A DNA stretch of 64,000 nt from Armillaria gallica (Eukaryota > Basidiomycota > Agaricomycetes > Agaricales > Physalacriaceae). Within the stretch, counting starts at the first letter, position 1; the number at the start of each line of letters is the position of its first letter. The stretch is from the NCBI GenBank assembly GCA_037576215.1, contig JBANDB010000006.1, positions 5,766,001-5,830,000 on the forward strand. The letters are read 5' to 3'. The position numbers and the translations under genes are program-made. The notes beneath the pieces are model-generated. The model made no database searches, was not told where the DNA came from, and was given only the letters and a program-made list of their open reading frames with translations. Below are positions 21,331-31,440 of the stretch, in pieces.

Positions 21331-22994
21331 ATTTCTCGCTGCACCACAAACCAGGACCAGCAAACAAGAAGGCTGACCTACTAAGCCGACAAGCAGATCA
21401 CGAGCAAGGAAAAGAGGACAATGATGAGGTTATAGTCCTCAAACCAGAGCACTTCTGGGCACTAGTCATGCCCACAATCGAGGAAATCCATACCAAGATC
21501 AAGCAAGCCACGCTCAACCACCACCGATGGGACAAGAATGTCTCCGCGTCTCTCAACAATGATCGAGGGATGAAGCTAGATGACAGGTTAATCTATTACG
21601 ATTCCTGTATCTATATTCCCCAAGACCATGCGTTATGAGGAGAAATCATTGCAGTATTTCACAACCACATCATGGCGGGACACCCTGGCATTGAAAAGAC
21701 TAAAGAACTCGTCTTACGAGAATATTGGTGGCCAAGGATGAAGAAGGACATAGAAAACTATGTCCACGCTTGCGAAACGTGTTAACAAACCAAGTCAAGC
21801 ACACAAGCAAAAGCAGCGCCCCTTCATCCCAACGCCATACCCTCCCGACCATGGACTCACATCTCCGTAGACATGGTCACTGGTTTACCAAAGTGCAATG
21901 GTTTTGATGTGATCTTAATGATTGTTGACCGATTCTCTAAGGAAATCATACCAATAGCATGTACCATGGAGCCGTCATCGGAAGGGTGGGCCAAGATCCT
22001 ACACGATGAAGTTTATGCCAAGCATGGAATGCCTCAGGTAGTCATCTCTGACTGAGGCACCATGTTCGTCTCCAAGTTCATGAAAGACCTCTATGACTTG
22101 CTCCAGATCAAGGCAAACGTATCCACTGCCTACCACCCACAGACTGATGGACAGACTGAACGAGTTAATCAGGAGGTTGAAAAATACCTCCGGATCTTCG
22201 TCAATCACCTCCAGAACGACTGGGTTGAATGGCTCTCCCTTGCGGCCTTCACTCATAACAACCACACCCATTCCGCTACAGGCAAAAGTCCCTTTGAGGT
22301 TAACTACGGCTATAATGCTGAAATCCTCCCAGGCGCAAAACCCCGAGCACCCTTCAGAACACCGGCCTCAACCACATTCGTTTCACAGATGCAGAAAATC
22401 CATGCTGAAGCAAAGCAAGCATTCGAGAAAGCCGCCGATCAGATGAAAGCCCAATACAACAAAAAGAAACAACCTGCAGTTGAATATCAAGTAGGAGACA
22501 AGGTTTGGCTCGACATGACCAACCTCAGTCTCCCACGCCCCAAGAAAAAACTCGCAGATAAACGAACAGGTCCATTCCCTATCATCGCAAAGGTCGGAGC
22601 ATCAGCATATAAATTAAAGCTCCTGACAAACTGGCATATCCATCCAGTATTCAACGAAGTACTCCTTATGCCGTACACACCACCCGCATTCCCAAACCAA
22701 GAACAACCGCCTCCACTGCCACCAGATCTCATTGACGGTGAAGAGCACTACAAAGTCGAGAAAGTCCTTGACAGTAGAGAGCGCAAAGTCAGGGGAAAAG
22801 CCAGAGAACCATGGCACTGGGTCACAGACTACTTTGTCAAATGGAAAGGCTATGGACCAGAATCCAACAGTTGGGTACAGGAGGATAACATGGATGCAGA
22901 AGAACTTGTCGACGAATACCTCGCTGAAAGGGTAAATCGTACCAAGCATGAAACAGGAGATTGGCAATCCTACATGGACCCATTCACCGGATGA
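21331..22994 (+). pseudogene. Element 3 integrase with C-terminal chromodomain
   Basis: The HHCC zinc region (HNHIMAGHPGIEKT, CETC) is followed by the DDE core (VDMVTGLP, VISD, YHPQTDGQTERVNQE), a GPY-type segment (DKRTGPFPIIAKVGASAYKL) and a chromodomain near 22760-22920 (DYFVKWKGYGPESNSWV). The chromodomain is the hallmark of chromoviruses and is thought to guide insertion to marked chromatin. Nonsense codons lie at 21636 (TGA), about 21782 (TAA, from CAA) and 22053 (TGA). Confidence 0.92.
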
Positions 22995-23291
22995 AAAGTG
23001 TGGTGCGACCAACAGCTAGACTGGGATTGGCTTGGTGGCAACGACAATCCTTCGACAGACACAAAATCACTGTTTGAACCAACAGAAATACCATGACGAC
23101 ATGAAAAAGTTTACCAGATTTACCACCTCCACATCCACCTGAGATGATATTCCTCCTCTTCGTTCAGGCCCTTGCATATAGGGAACAAAGAAAAGAGGAT
23201 CGCAGCCATCCAGGAAGAGGCACTAACATTGTGTCCAGGCATTGTGAGAAAGTAATGATAGGGTTGAAGCTAACAGCAGTTGGGACACCTG

Positions 23292-23308
23292 CCTTAACAG
23301 GGGGGTAA
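23292..23308 (+). promoter_or_regulatory. Polypurine tract of element 3
   Basis: A purine-rich AACAGGGGGGTAA run lies directly before the TG of the 3' LTR, where plus-strand DNA synthesis would be primed. Element 2 has the equivalent ATGAGGGGGTAA directly before its LTR at 24377. Confidence 0.75.
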
Positions 23309-23722
23309 TGTTACGATTTATTCATTTCTTTACCTAAGTGCCTCTTATCTTATCTTATCTTCAGCACTTACCTTATCTTATCTTTAGATCCACAACTCCC
23401 CGGAGTCTTCATAAATCTTCACATCGTCACACTCCACCAACGTGTATTATTCTCGGCTACTGTGTATTTGGCTTATTCACTTTCTAACATGGTACCCTCA
23501 TCTTAGTACCCATTACAGACCCTCACTTTAGTATATAAGTAGTGTACTCAAAGCTGTATATTCCCTAGCTTTGAGCTAATGTTTATTCATACCGAAACAC
23601 ATTACTTCTTGCTAAGCGCTATTCAAGTCAGCCTTGATCACCAATCATCACAGGACTAGTCAGTGACTGTACGAACGCGATACAGCCAACTATTTACCCT
23701 TGATTGGAGTTCAGGTCTTACA
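23309..23722 (+). repeat. 3' LTR of element 3
   Basis: This has the same length and ends as the 5' LTR. It is preceded by a purine-rich tract, AACAGGGGGGTAA, the likely plus-strand primer. A TATATAAG box lies at about 23532. Sequence after 23722 is the other copy of the target duplication and the resumed integrase region of element 2. Confidence 0.95.
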
Positions 23723-24180
23723 TGGTCCCTTCGAGATCAAAGGCAAGAAAGGCACCTCTGCATACACCCTGTCCCTACCGGCCAACTGGAAGATCCACCC
23801 GACATTCAACGAGTCATTACTGACTCCATACATTCCCCTGGCATTCCCTAACCAAGAACAACCGCCTCCTCCACCACCAGACTTTATAGATGGCAAGGAA
23901 CACTACGAAATCGAAAAAGTCCTAAACAGTAGACAACAACAAGTTCAAGAAAGGCAAGGGGAACCACCAAGGACAGTGATGGACTACTTCGTCAAATGGA
24001 AGAGTTATGGACCAGAATCAAACAGTTGGGTACGGGAAAACAATATGGACGTGGATGAACTGATTGAAGAATTCCTAATGGAACACATTGATCTCGTTGT
24101 AACTGATAAACCAGATGCAACCATCATCATCACAGCGGAACGACCAGACGGAGAACATTGGGGGCCTCAAGAAGGATGGT
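23723..24180 (+). pseudogene. Element 2 integrase C-terminus and chromodomain
   Basis: The coding sequence resumes directly after element 3 with the GPF-type segment and LPANWKIHPTFNESLL. A chromodomain-like module follows (DYFVKWKSYGPESNSWV), and the frame ends in TAG at 24180. This piece joins the integrase fragment that stops at 15308, which proves the nesting order. Confidence 0.9.
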
Positions 24181-24376
24181 AGTACCTTGTACGACCAGGA
24201 AAACACCCACAATTTGGACAACCGGCGGAAACGTGGTATTATGAACACGAATTACCACAATACGCCAAACTCTTTGACGAATATTGGGAAATCAACTGGT
24301 ATGACAAACACATCAAGCCGAATGGCAGAGAGACAGCTTAATGGCAGTCGGGATGCCTGCCTTAATGAGGGGGTAA

Positions 24377-24771
24377 TGTTATGATTTATTCACTTTTTTG
24401 CTTTTATCTTATCCTATCTTCTATGCTGGGCTGACCAGACTGCCAACCATAGGGGCAGCCGAGTAACTGAACAATGTTCCCATGTTATCTCTTCAATATT
24501 GTGTGTCCTTGCTTCAACATTGCGTGCTCTGACTTCTGACGATTACAAGGTGAACCATGTATAGACCCTCACTCTTAGTATTTAAGTAGTTACTCTCGCT
24601 GTATGTACTCCAGCTTCAAGCTAACATTAATCTATACCAAACTTACCGCTTAATTCATCGCCAAGAACTAAAGACTTAGCCAGATCGCCTATTGTTTAAG
24701 GAACTCAACGGTGACTGCCTGAACGCGAGACAGCCATTGTTTATCCTTGATAGGAGTTCAGGTCTAATACA
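24377..24771 (+). repeat. 3' LTR of element 2
   Basis: The LTR begins TGTTATGATTTATTC and ends with the ATACA that follows GGTCTA. It is 395 bp long and clearly related to, but diverged from, the element 3 LTR in its first ~40 and last ~150 bases. A purine tract precedes it. Its 5' partner is absent because the element is truncated at the large inverted repeat. Confidence 0.85.
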
Positions 24772-25005
24772 TAGCCAGAAGCATAACAATATATATTTAA
24801 ATATTTACTAACTATTTTATATATAAACATTTTACTATCTCACTTTAGCAATAAATCACTAAAGCTTATGTCAATAATTGCTAACACTTAATCATGATTG
24901 TGCCATACTGGTTAAATTATCTGCTAACCTTTTCTCTCAGCAACACTTATGGAACCTCATCTTCACATTTTTTCTACAATTATATTTCTCTTGTTTGTTT
25001 GGTTA
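24772..25005. other. AT-rich spacer
   Basis: This very AT-rich stretch with TATATAAA-like runs lies between the last LTR and the 3' end of the STAND gene. I see no gene. It probably contains the 3' untranslated region of the minus-strand gene. Confidence 0.6.
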
Positions 25006-28000
25006 TTAATATGTTATTTGTGAAATATTCCTCAATCTTTGAAAACACTGTGCTGCCCCTGAAGAATCTCCAATTGTCTCAAACATCTGCATTGCTTTCT
25101 CCAGCTTAATCTTTGCCTCTGAATATTGATTTGTCATTCGCAAAATATTTCCCAGACTTTGCAAACACTGTGCTACTCCAAGAGTGTTTCCAATTGTCTC
25201 AAACATATGCATTGCTTTTTCAAGCTTACTTGTTGCTTCTGAGTATTGATCTGACATTTGCAAAATATCTCCCAAACTTCGCAAACACTGTGCTACTCTA
25301 AGAGAATCTCCAATTGTTTCAAACATCTGCTTTGCTTTTTCAAGCTTGATAGTTGCTTCTACATATTGGTTTGACATTCGTAAAGTGTTTCCTAAGCTTT
25401 GCAAACACTGTGCTATTCCAAGAGTATTTCCAATTGTATCAAACAATTGCATTGCTTTCTCAAGTTTGATCATTGCTTCTGAATAGTGATTTCTCATTTG
25501 TAAAATGTCGCCTAAGCTTCGCAAACAGTGTGCTGCTCCAAGAGTGTCTCCTACTGTTTCAAACATCTGTTTAGCTTTCTCCAGCTTTATAGTTGCTTCC
25601 AGGTATTGATTTGTCATTTGTAAAATATCTCCTAAGTTTCGCAAACAGTGTGCTGCTCCAAGAATGTCTCCAACTGACTCAAACATCTGCTTTGCTTTTT
25701 CAAGTTGAATAGCTGCCTCTAGGTATTGATTTGTTATTCGTAAAATGTCTCCTAAGCTTCGCAAACAATATGCTGCTCCAAGAGTATCTCTAATTCTCTC
25801 AAATATATGTATTGCTTCTTTTAGCTTGATAGTTGCTTCTGAGTATTGATTTGTCATTAGAAAAATATCTCCTAAGCTTCGCAAACACCGTGCTGTTCCA
25901 AGAGTGTCTCCAATTGTCCCAAATATCTCCATCGCTTTTTCTATATTGTTTTGTGCTGCTTGATACTGAGCATATATAGTTAACCTGCAGCCTAATAATA
26001 ATAATGCAGATGCATATAAATATCCTATATTCAGCTCCTTCACTATAGATATTACTTTCTTTAACAGTATATCTGATTCTGAAGTCATATATTGAAAATA
26101 ACAAAAATTATAAATTCTGCGAAGATCTTTTTCAACCACATGATTATTTAAGTGATCATTCAACAACCACTCAATATTCTTAGAATGTAATACACCAAAT
26201 TCTCTCTTCTCTACTGAAGTCAATTCTTCAATTTCATTGAGATAAAAATTGCAAAACTGGCTTTTAATATATATATCTGGCTGCTGAAAATATGTTTTTA
26301 AATATTCCTGAATTGGTGGTAATAGTTTCAAGTTTTCCCTATGATCTTGATATATAATTCCAGATTGTAATAAACTTGATATAACTGAAGTTCTTTCAGA
26401 AACACCAGATAGTATTTTGTTTATTAAACTTGTCCATGTTGGAATACCATTAGGCAAATAACATATTACACTGAGCAGTTTTAATGCATTTGGGTCTGAT
26501 AAAAGCAATGATGATTGAAGAGTTATTTTGATTGAAATATCAACACTTGATAACCGATGAGCTTGAGCTCCAGGCTTTTTCAATAATAAAGTCTTTTCCT
26601 GGTGCCAGCTTTCAAGAAGTACTTTTGAAGGAAGAATCTTGGCTTGATAAGCTATTAAAGTAATAGCTAATGGCCATCCTGCTAGCTCTTTGACCAGTTC
26701 TTTAACTGTCTCTTCATCAATATTACAATTTGAAATAGCACTAAAGATGTCCAGTGATATAGACTCATGTAATGATGACAGACCATTACATGGAAGCCTT
26801 AACCAATTAACATCTTCAATTGGAGCAACATTTCCTCTCATAGTAATTATCAAGGTAATCTGTATCACAGAATTCAACTGTGCCAGAAGCATTTGAATGC
26901 TACATTGATCACTGCTTTGATCCCAAAGAGTCTCAAAGTTATCAAAAACCAAAATTGTTGGTTGAGATATAGCATGCAGCTGCTTCACTGCATCACCAGT
27001 CAATGTCAAGTTCATCTGCTTCATTACAGTCTGCAGTAGAATCTCCACAGTAGAATCAACACTGCAGACTATATCACAAGGAATGAAATATCGATGAGCC
27101 TTATATTTAGCTTGTATAGCTGCATCATTCAATATCCTCAAGGCTAGAGATGTTTTGCCCATGCCTCCAAATCCCATAATGATAATGGAATGAGGAGAGT
27201 CAGCAAGAAGATTGGCTACACCCTCTTGGACTAAATCATCTCTACCCATGAAAACAGATGGAGTTGGTGGTGGAATAGCAGAGAGCACAATGCTACTAAT
27301 CAGTAGACTATCATGAGAACTATTATACTTTAGAGGATATATAGAGACATACTTGACAGGTGGAATTTTAGAAGGACTTGTCTATGAGAATATTAGCATA
27401 CATTGAAGTAGCATCAATAATAATACTTACCAGATGATCATGAATGACAGTGACCTTTGCATCAACCTCTTTAACCTGCCTGATCACAGAGAAAACAGCA
27501 GTTGCCTTGAGAAAGATTAATATGTCTCTCATGAATCAGCAGTGAAAACGTACAACAAACTTGTCTCGAACCTCCTTGACATACACCTTATGCTGATTGA
27601 TACGATCAAGGATAGCCTTGCTCTGAAATGGTCTCTTCATCTTTGCCTGGAATCCAGTCTTCCCATAGATTTTGTTCAAATCTTCCTTCAAAGCCTCAAG
27701 GTGACTGATAATGACAGAAATTAAACTCATACTCTTAATGCAATCAACAGAAAGACAGACCTGACAAATTCATCGCCCATTTGCTGTAGATGTGCAAGTG
27801 AGCCAGTTGATGCATCCATCAAGGATTGAGCATCCTTAAGTAACTTGGTCTCCTCAGAGACACAGCGGAGCATCTCGTCAAGGTACTTGATAGTGTCCTT
27901 GAGCTCTTCACAAGCTTTCTTATTATCCTGAATGACATGAGCATTTTAGTACACAACATTCTGGTATAAGGCCATAGAGTCGCACCTGAGCCAATTCCAG

Positions 28001-28207
28001 GATCGGGAGAGCAATATTCGCAATTGCCTTTGCAATGCCCGTGGGGTCGACTTCGCCTGCACTTGCAAGCACCTTGAAAGTGATACTGGCATTCGAAATC
28101 CAGTCAGTATCATCAGGAGCAATGTTGGGAGGTGCGAGGATTGCAGATTGAGCAGGTGCTGCTGCCGCACTTGGAGACTGAGTAAGAGCTTTGGATGGAG
28201 CTTGCAT
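25006..28207 (-). CDS. STAND/NLR-like protein: helical N-terminus, NB-ARC-type NTPase, eight TPRs
   Basis: The spliced model uses ATG 28207 and exons 28207-27986, 27927-27761, 27704-27554, 27505-27431 and 27381-25006, with introns of 48-58 bp, giving 996 residues. Residues 1-205 are Ala-rich, then predicted helical and charged; this suits a MLKL/HeLo-like or other fungal NLR signalling domain (inference). The NTPase has a P-loop GFGGMGKTS at 275-283, a Walker B-like TILVFDNFETLW and an ITMRG segment. From about residue 676, eight 40-residue TPRs run to the stop. Such proteins are thought to sense non-self and trigger regulated cell death in fungi. The gene is much richer in A+T than its neighbours and abuts the transposon block. 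Confidence 0.88.
25009..25968 (-). repeat. Eight 120-bp tandem repeats encoding TPRs
   Basis: Each unit encodes 40 residues of the type QYSEATIKLEKAMQMF then ETIGDTLGAAQCLRSLGDIL. The last unit ends exactly at the stop codon. Units 5 and 7 share GNTLG-AQCLQSLGN, while units 6 and 8 share GDS-AQC features, so an 80-residue (240-bp) higher-order unit has also been duplicated. Similarity between units at DNA level points to recent amplification or gene conversion. Confidence 0.9.
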
Positions 28208-30559
28208 TCTTGTAGTTAGGCTGTACGGTCGATGGTGAGTGTACGAGTGAAAGATACGCGGGGCAATGATATGAATCTGATGGAGGCGATGCGAATTTCC
28301 CCACGCCTCACTTAACCACATACCACCATCATCATTTGACTAAGACGCGCTGAAGCTATTGCCTCCAGGCGCGCGCTTATTCTTTTCCGACAAAGATGCC
28401 GACTGTATTACCGAAATCGTGTACCAGAAGTGACTGGAGATTGCTGGCAGCTGAGGCGACGATGAGGGTGGTTGAACGCGAAGGATTCTGTACGGATATG
28501 CGCCATATTCTGGGCGACATGTACGAGTGTACGTGCCTCCGTTACTTTCCCCTGCGTTTGTGTCCTGATGCTGTGACAGAATCGATGATGAGGCGACGGC
28601 AGTTTGCTTTCTTGGTTCCATCTCGCCAGCAAACGGCGACGTGCACGACGTCTTCACCGGAGCATCTGGTCATCGTCGATCTCTCGATAGCGAAGCCGTG
28701 CTATGAGTCACCCTCAACAACCATCATGAAGAACCCGCCAAAACGGAGAGTGCGTTTGGCAGACTCGGAGCCCGGTTGAAGGGGAAAGGCAGAAAGGCAT
28801 CGAAAATTGAGAGATAGGGAATGATCGTCCTTTCTTGTTACAATGGGATGGAGATGATTGTCGCAATCTCCTTATCCGCATTGTGGTGTTGTAAGTCTTC
28901 TCTTCTTGCCTCAATTTCTTACTAAGGCCGTCCAAAAAGATCTATTCCCCTTGTACCTGCGTTTACAAAACCCAACCCTCCAAGGATTCTCAGCTGTCGA
29001 ACCCTGCCTTCCGCGAATCCATAGCATCCTCAGCCTCTCGACTCGCCGTCTCAAACTATCCCCGTCGAAGATGTTCCCGGAGCGCAGTGCTGGTGGGACA
29101 CCGTGTATCGAGCTTCGTGTCTTTACCTCCTACGTGATACGATGCACGTACAAACCCCCAAATGCTCGCAATGATCGCGCCACCCCACCCCTTCGCATAC
29201 CCGCTGTTTTGAAGAGATGTCGTCCAAGGATACGCTGCAGAGATGAAGAAGTAGTCTTTTTGCTGCGAGGGGACATACAGTGCGCAGCTTGTTTGACTTC
29301 ATTTCTAGACCTGACATGTCATTCCGCCAGGCTCGGGGATAACCATGTCCAAAGATATTAGCTCCCTACATCCATATCCCGCTATTGCCGTATCTTCAAT
29401 CTAGGAATCCCGAGGCACTCTTTTTTTAACCCAAGACAGGACTCCGTTCGCTAGCGTCGCCTTTGTGATCTCTTGCTATCACATCCCTTCGAATGCGCGG
29501 ACGTCACCATCGTTCCCGTGAGAGCATGTGCTATCGCCACCGTAATCGTTGGGATATCAGGGATCACCATCTGTGTCGAAGCTTGGCTCGAACTGGTCGG
29601 AAGAACGTGGGCTGGCGGTTCGACGGATAGGAAATCCGAGGCTGGTTCTACGCGGCTCAATTTCTCATCCCTTCTTTCGATGGTCTACCGTCATCGCGAG
29701 GAGCCTGCTTTGTGTTGATTAGGAAGCGGTCCTCTCGTCAGCTTGCTGCATAGGTTACGATGGGGAAGCACAAACTTCATCATCGCCTGCGAGCTGGGGT
29801 TGTGTTCCTCTCCCCCTTAAACAGAGCATTGAAGACTGTGCGGTTGGTATAGAGCTTGGTGGATGTGGGGGCAACGTCAATCGTTGAGAGGTCCCGTTGT
29901 AGACCCGCCGGATCTGCTTACAATCTATAGTTAAGGTTTATGGCTCGGAGCCGGCTCTGCACCACCACCATCAACAAGTCGATAGGTACCTAAACTCTGT
30001 CCACTCGGACAGAAGGATACTTTCAACGAACCGCTTTACCTCGCCGATGTTTCGAAGACATCGATCAGCATTGGTGAAGACGACTTCGTCTTATCTTGCT
30101 GGAAGGATATCCATCGTACGTATCATGTTTACTTGCCTTCTTGGCTCGATCTGACGCTTCGCTCCAATAGGTATTTCTTGTCTCTACTAAGGAAATACGA
30201 GCAAAGGTCGCTTTTATTCTAATTCAAGCCCTCTTCCAAAGACGTCAATGGTAGAACCATTCATGAGAGAAGCACGCTCCCCAGAGGGCTCCGAGTACAG
30301 TGTCTACACGTATTCCTGTGTCCGTTGTCATTCCCTCATGCACCGATACTCTGTCTCCCAGACCGCGTTTGCTACGAAACATTTTGATAAGCATGGATAT
30401 TTCTTCTGCTGTCATCGTCATCGTGGTGTCGGCCTTCCACAGCCTGAACAAGCTTTGCCCATCCCTCCTGCCCGTGACTCCAACTTCTTAGTCCCAGCTT
30501 CTCCAGCTTAGGACATAGCCGCGCGTTAGCAGTTACAGTACTCCCCGTCACCCCGATCG
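28208..30559. other. No recognisable gene (about 2.3 kb)
   Basis: Open frames up to ~165 codons occur (for example plus-strand 28396-28779 and 28858-29361), but none carries a motif I recognise and none joins convincingly through introns. The first few hundred bases are likely the promoter of the STAND gene. The rest may be untranslated or decayed sequence. Confidence 0.4.
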
Positions 30560-31440
30560 CCACCGCACCGGTCATCATCTCCTCTTCTGGCATACCGCTG
30601 CTTCAGCTCTAACACGCTATACACGTTTGCCGGGACCATGTACGGCGCGTCAGTCTCTAGGAGGATCCGTTTGTTATCAGCAGCCGACATCTGCGTGAGG
30701 AGCTCGGCAGTGTTGAGGTTCGATGTGGAGATTGGGAAGTACTTGGGAAGACAGAGGCCGAACGCAGCTACGTCGGTGAAGCAGTGGATGCGGACCTATC
30801 ATTACGCATGTCGCCAACGTTGTCGGCATCTACAGAGAGAAAGACATACCCGGTACCCTCCTCGGGTACGATCTCCTTCATAATTCCCTCCCGTGTGCAC
30901 CGTTATTGGGATACCGCGTTTCACGGCTATAGGTAGCTGTTGGGTGAATATCCGTTGCTGGACGTCTGCCGGCGACAGCGTGTAGTGGTAATCCGATCCG
31001 ATCTCACCAAATCCGACGGAAGAAGGATGCACACCGTGGTGAGAATCTCGGAATCGACCGCATGCTTTTCCTTCGTGTCTGGATAGAAGCTTATCGACAG
31101 GCGACAGCGTCAGAGTCGCAGAACATACGGGTGAACGCCCTCTGTCTATGAGTTAGCAAGAATGTCGAAGTAAAAAGGAAGGAATGCACCAATAGCGAAT
31201 TAATATTTGATGCCCTCCCATTTTCCATCTGCCAGTTCTTTCCACGTCCCTCGCATGAACACGTCAGGCTCAGACGACAGATTGACTATCGTCTGCACTC
31301 CCTTACCCGCATATATTCCCTTGACAAAATCGAATGACGTCTCATACTGCCCTTCAAGGTACTTTGAGAAGATGCGTATGGGTGTCGATTATCGTGGGCT
31401 TGGAGGTCGCTTTCCCATGACGATGGAGGTGGTTGCGAAG
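30560..31440 (-). pseudogene. TatD-type metal-dependent DNase, decayed
   Basis: Minus-strand pieces in changing frames follow the TatD family in order. A metal-binding IIDTHTHL lies near 31380. Next come a YLEGQYETSFDFVKGIY segment, FAI with GVHPY split by a likely intron, GFGEIGSDYHYTLSP near 31000, IPITVHT near 30900, IHCFTD after an intron near 30790, and ILLETDAPYMVPAN near 30640. TatD proteins are 3'-5' exonucleases with TIM-barrel metal sites. A frameshift follows the HxH motif, a TAA lies before FAI, and a further frame change precedes GEIG. No single splice model rescues all three. Sequencing error is the alternative. Confidence 0.65.

Larger units (their letters stand above)
15309..23722 (+). 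mobile_element. Complete nested Ty3/gypsy chromovirus element 3 (8.4 kb)
   Basis: The element has 414-bp LTRs at 15309-15722 and 23309-23722. A 5-bp target duplication, TGGTC, lies at 15304-15308 and 23723-23727. Order is gag, linker, retropepsin, RT, RNase H, integrase, chromodomain: the chromovirus layout. It is inserted in the integrase C-terminal region of element 2, whose reading frame resumes after 23722. The pol frame is continuous from about 18260 to 22994 except for isolated nonsense codons that are almost all TGA, so it is inactive but nearly full length. Confidence 0.96.
9931..24771 (+). mobile_element. Ty3/gypsy chromovirus-type element 2, decayed, interrupted twice
   Basis: The plus-strand remnant starts in the gag-protease linker (the 5' LTR and gag are lost at the inverted repeat). 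It continues through retropepsin, RT, RNase H and integrase to the chromodomain (23723-24180) and a 3' LTR (24377-24771). LTR-X copy B splits it at 11096-12784 and element 3 at 15309-23722. Removing both insertions restores co-linearity with element 3. Nonsense codons, frameshifts and a deletion in the integrase C-terminus show that it is dead. Confidence 0.9.

Noticed and set aside
28396..28779. 127-codon plus-strand frame upstream of the STAND gene
   Set aside because: No motif was recognised, and it overlaps similar-sized frames on the other strand.
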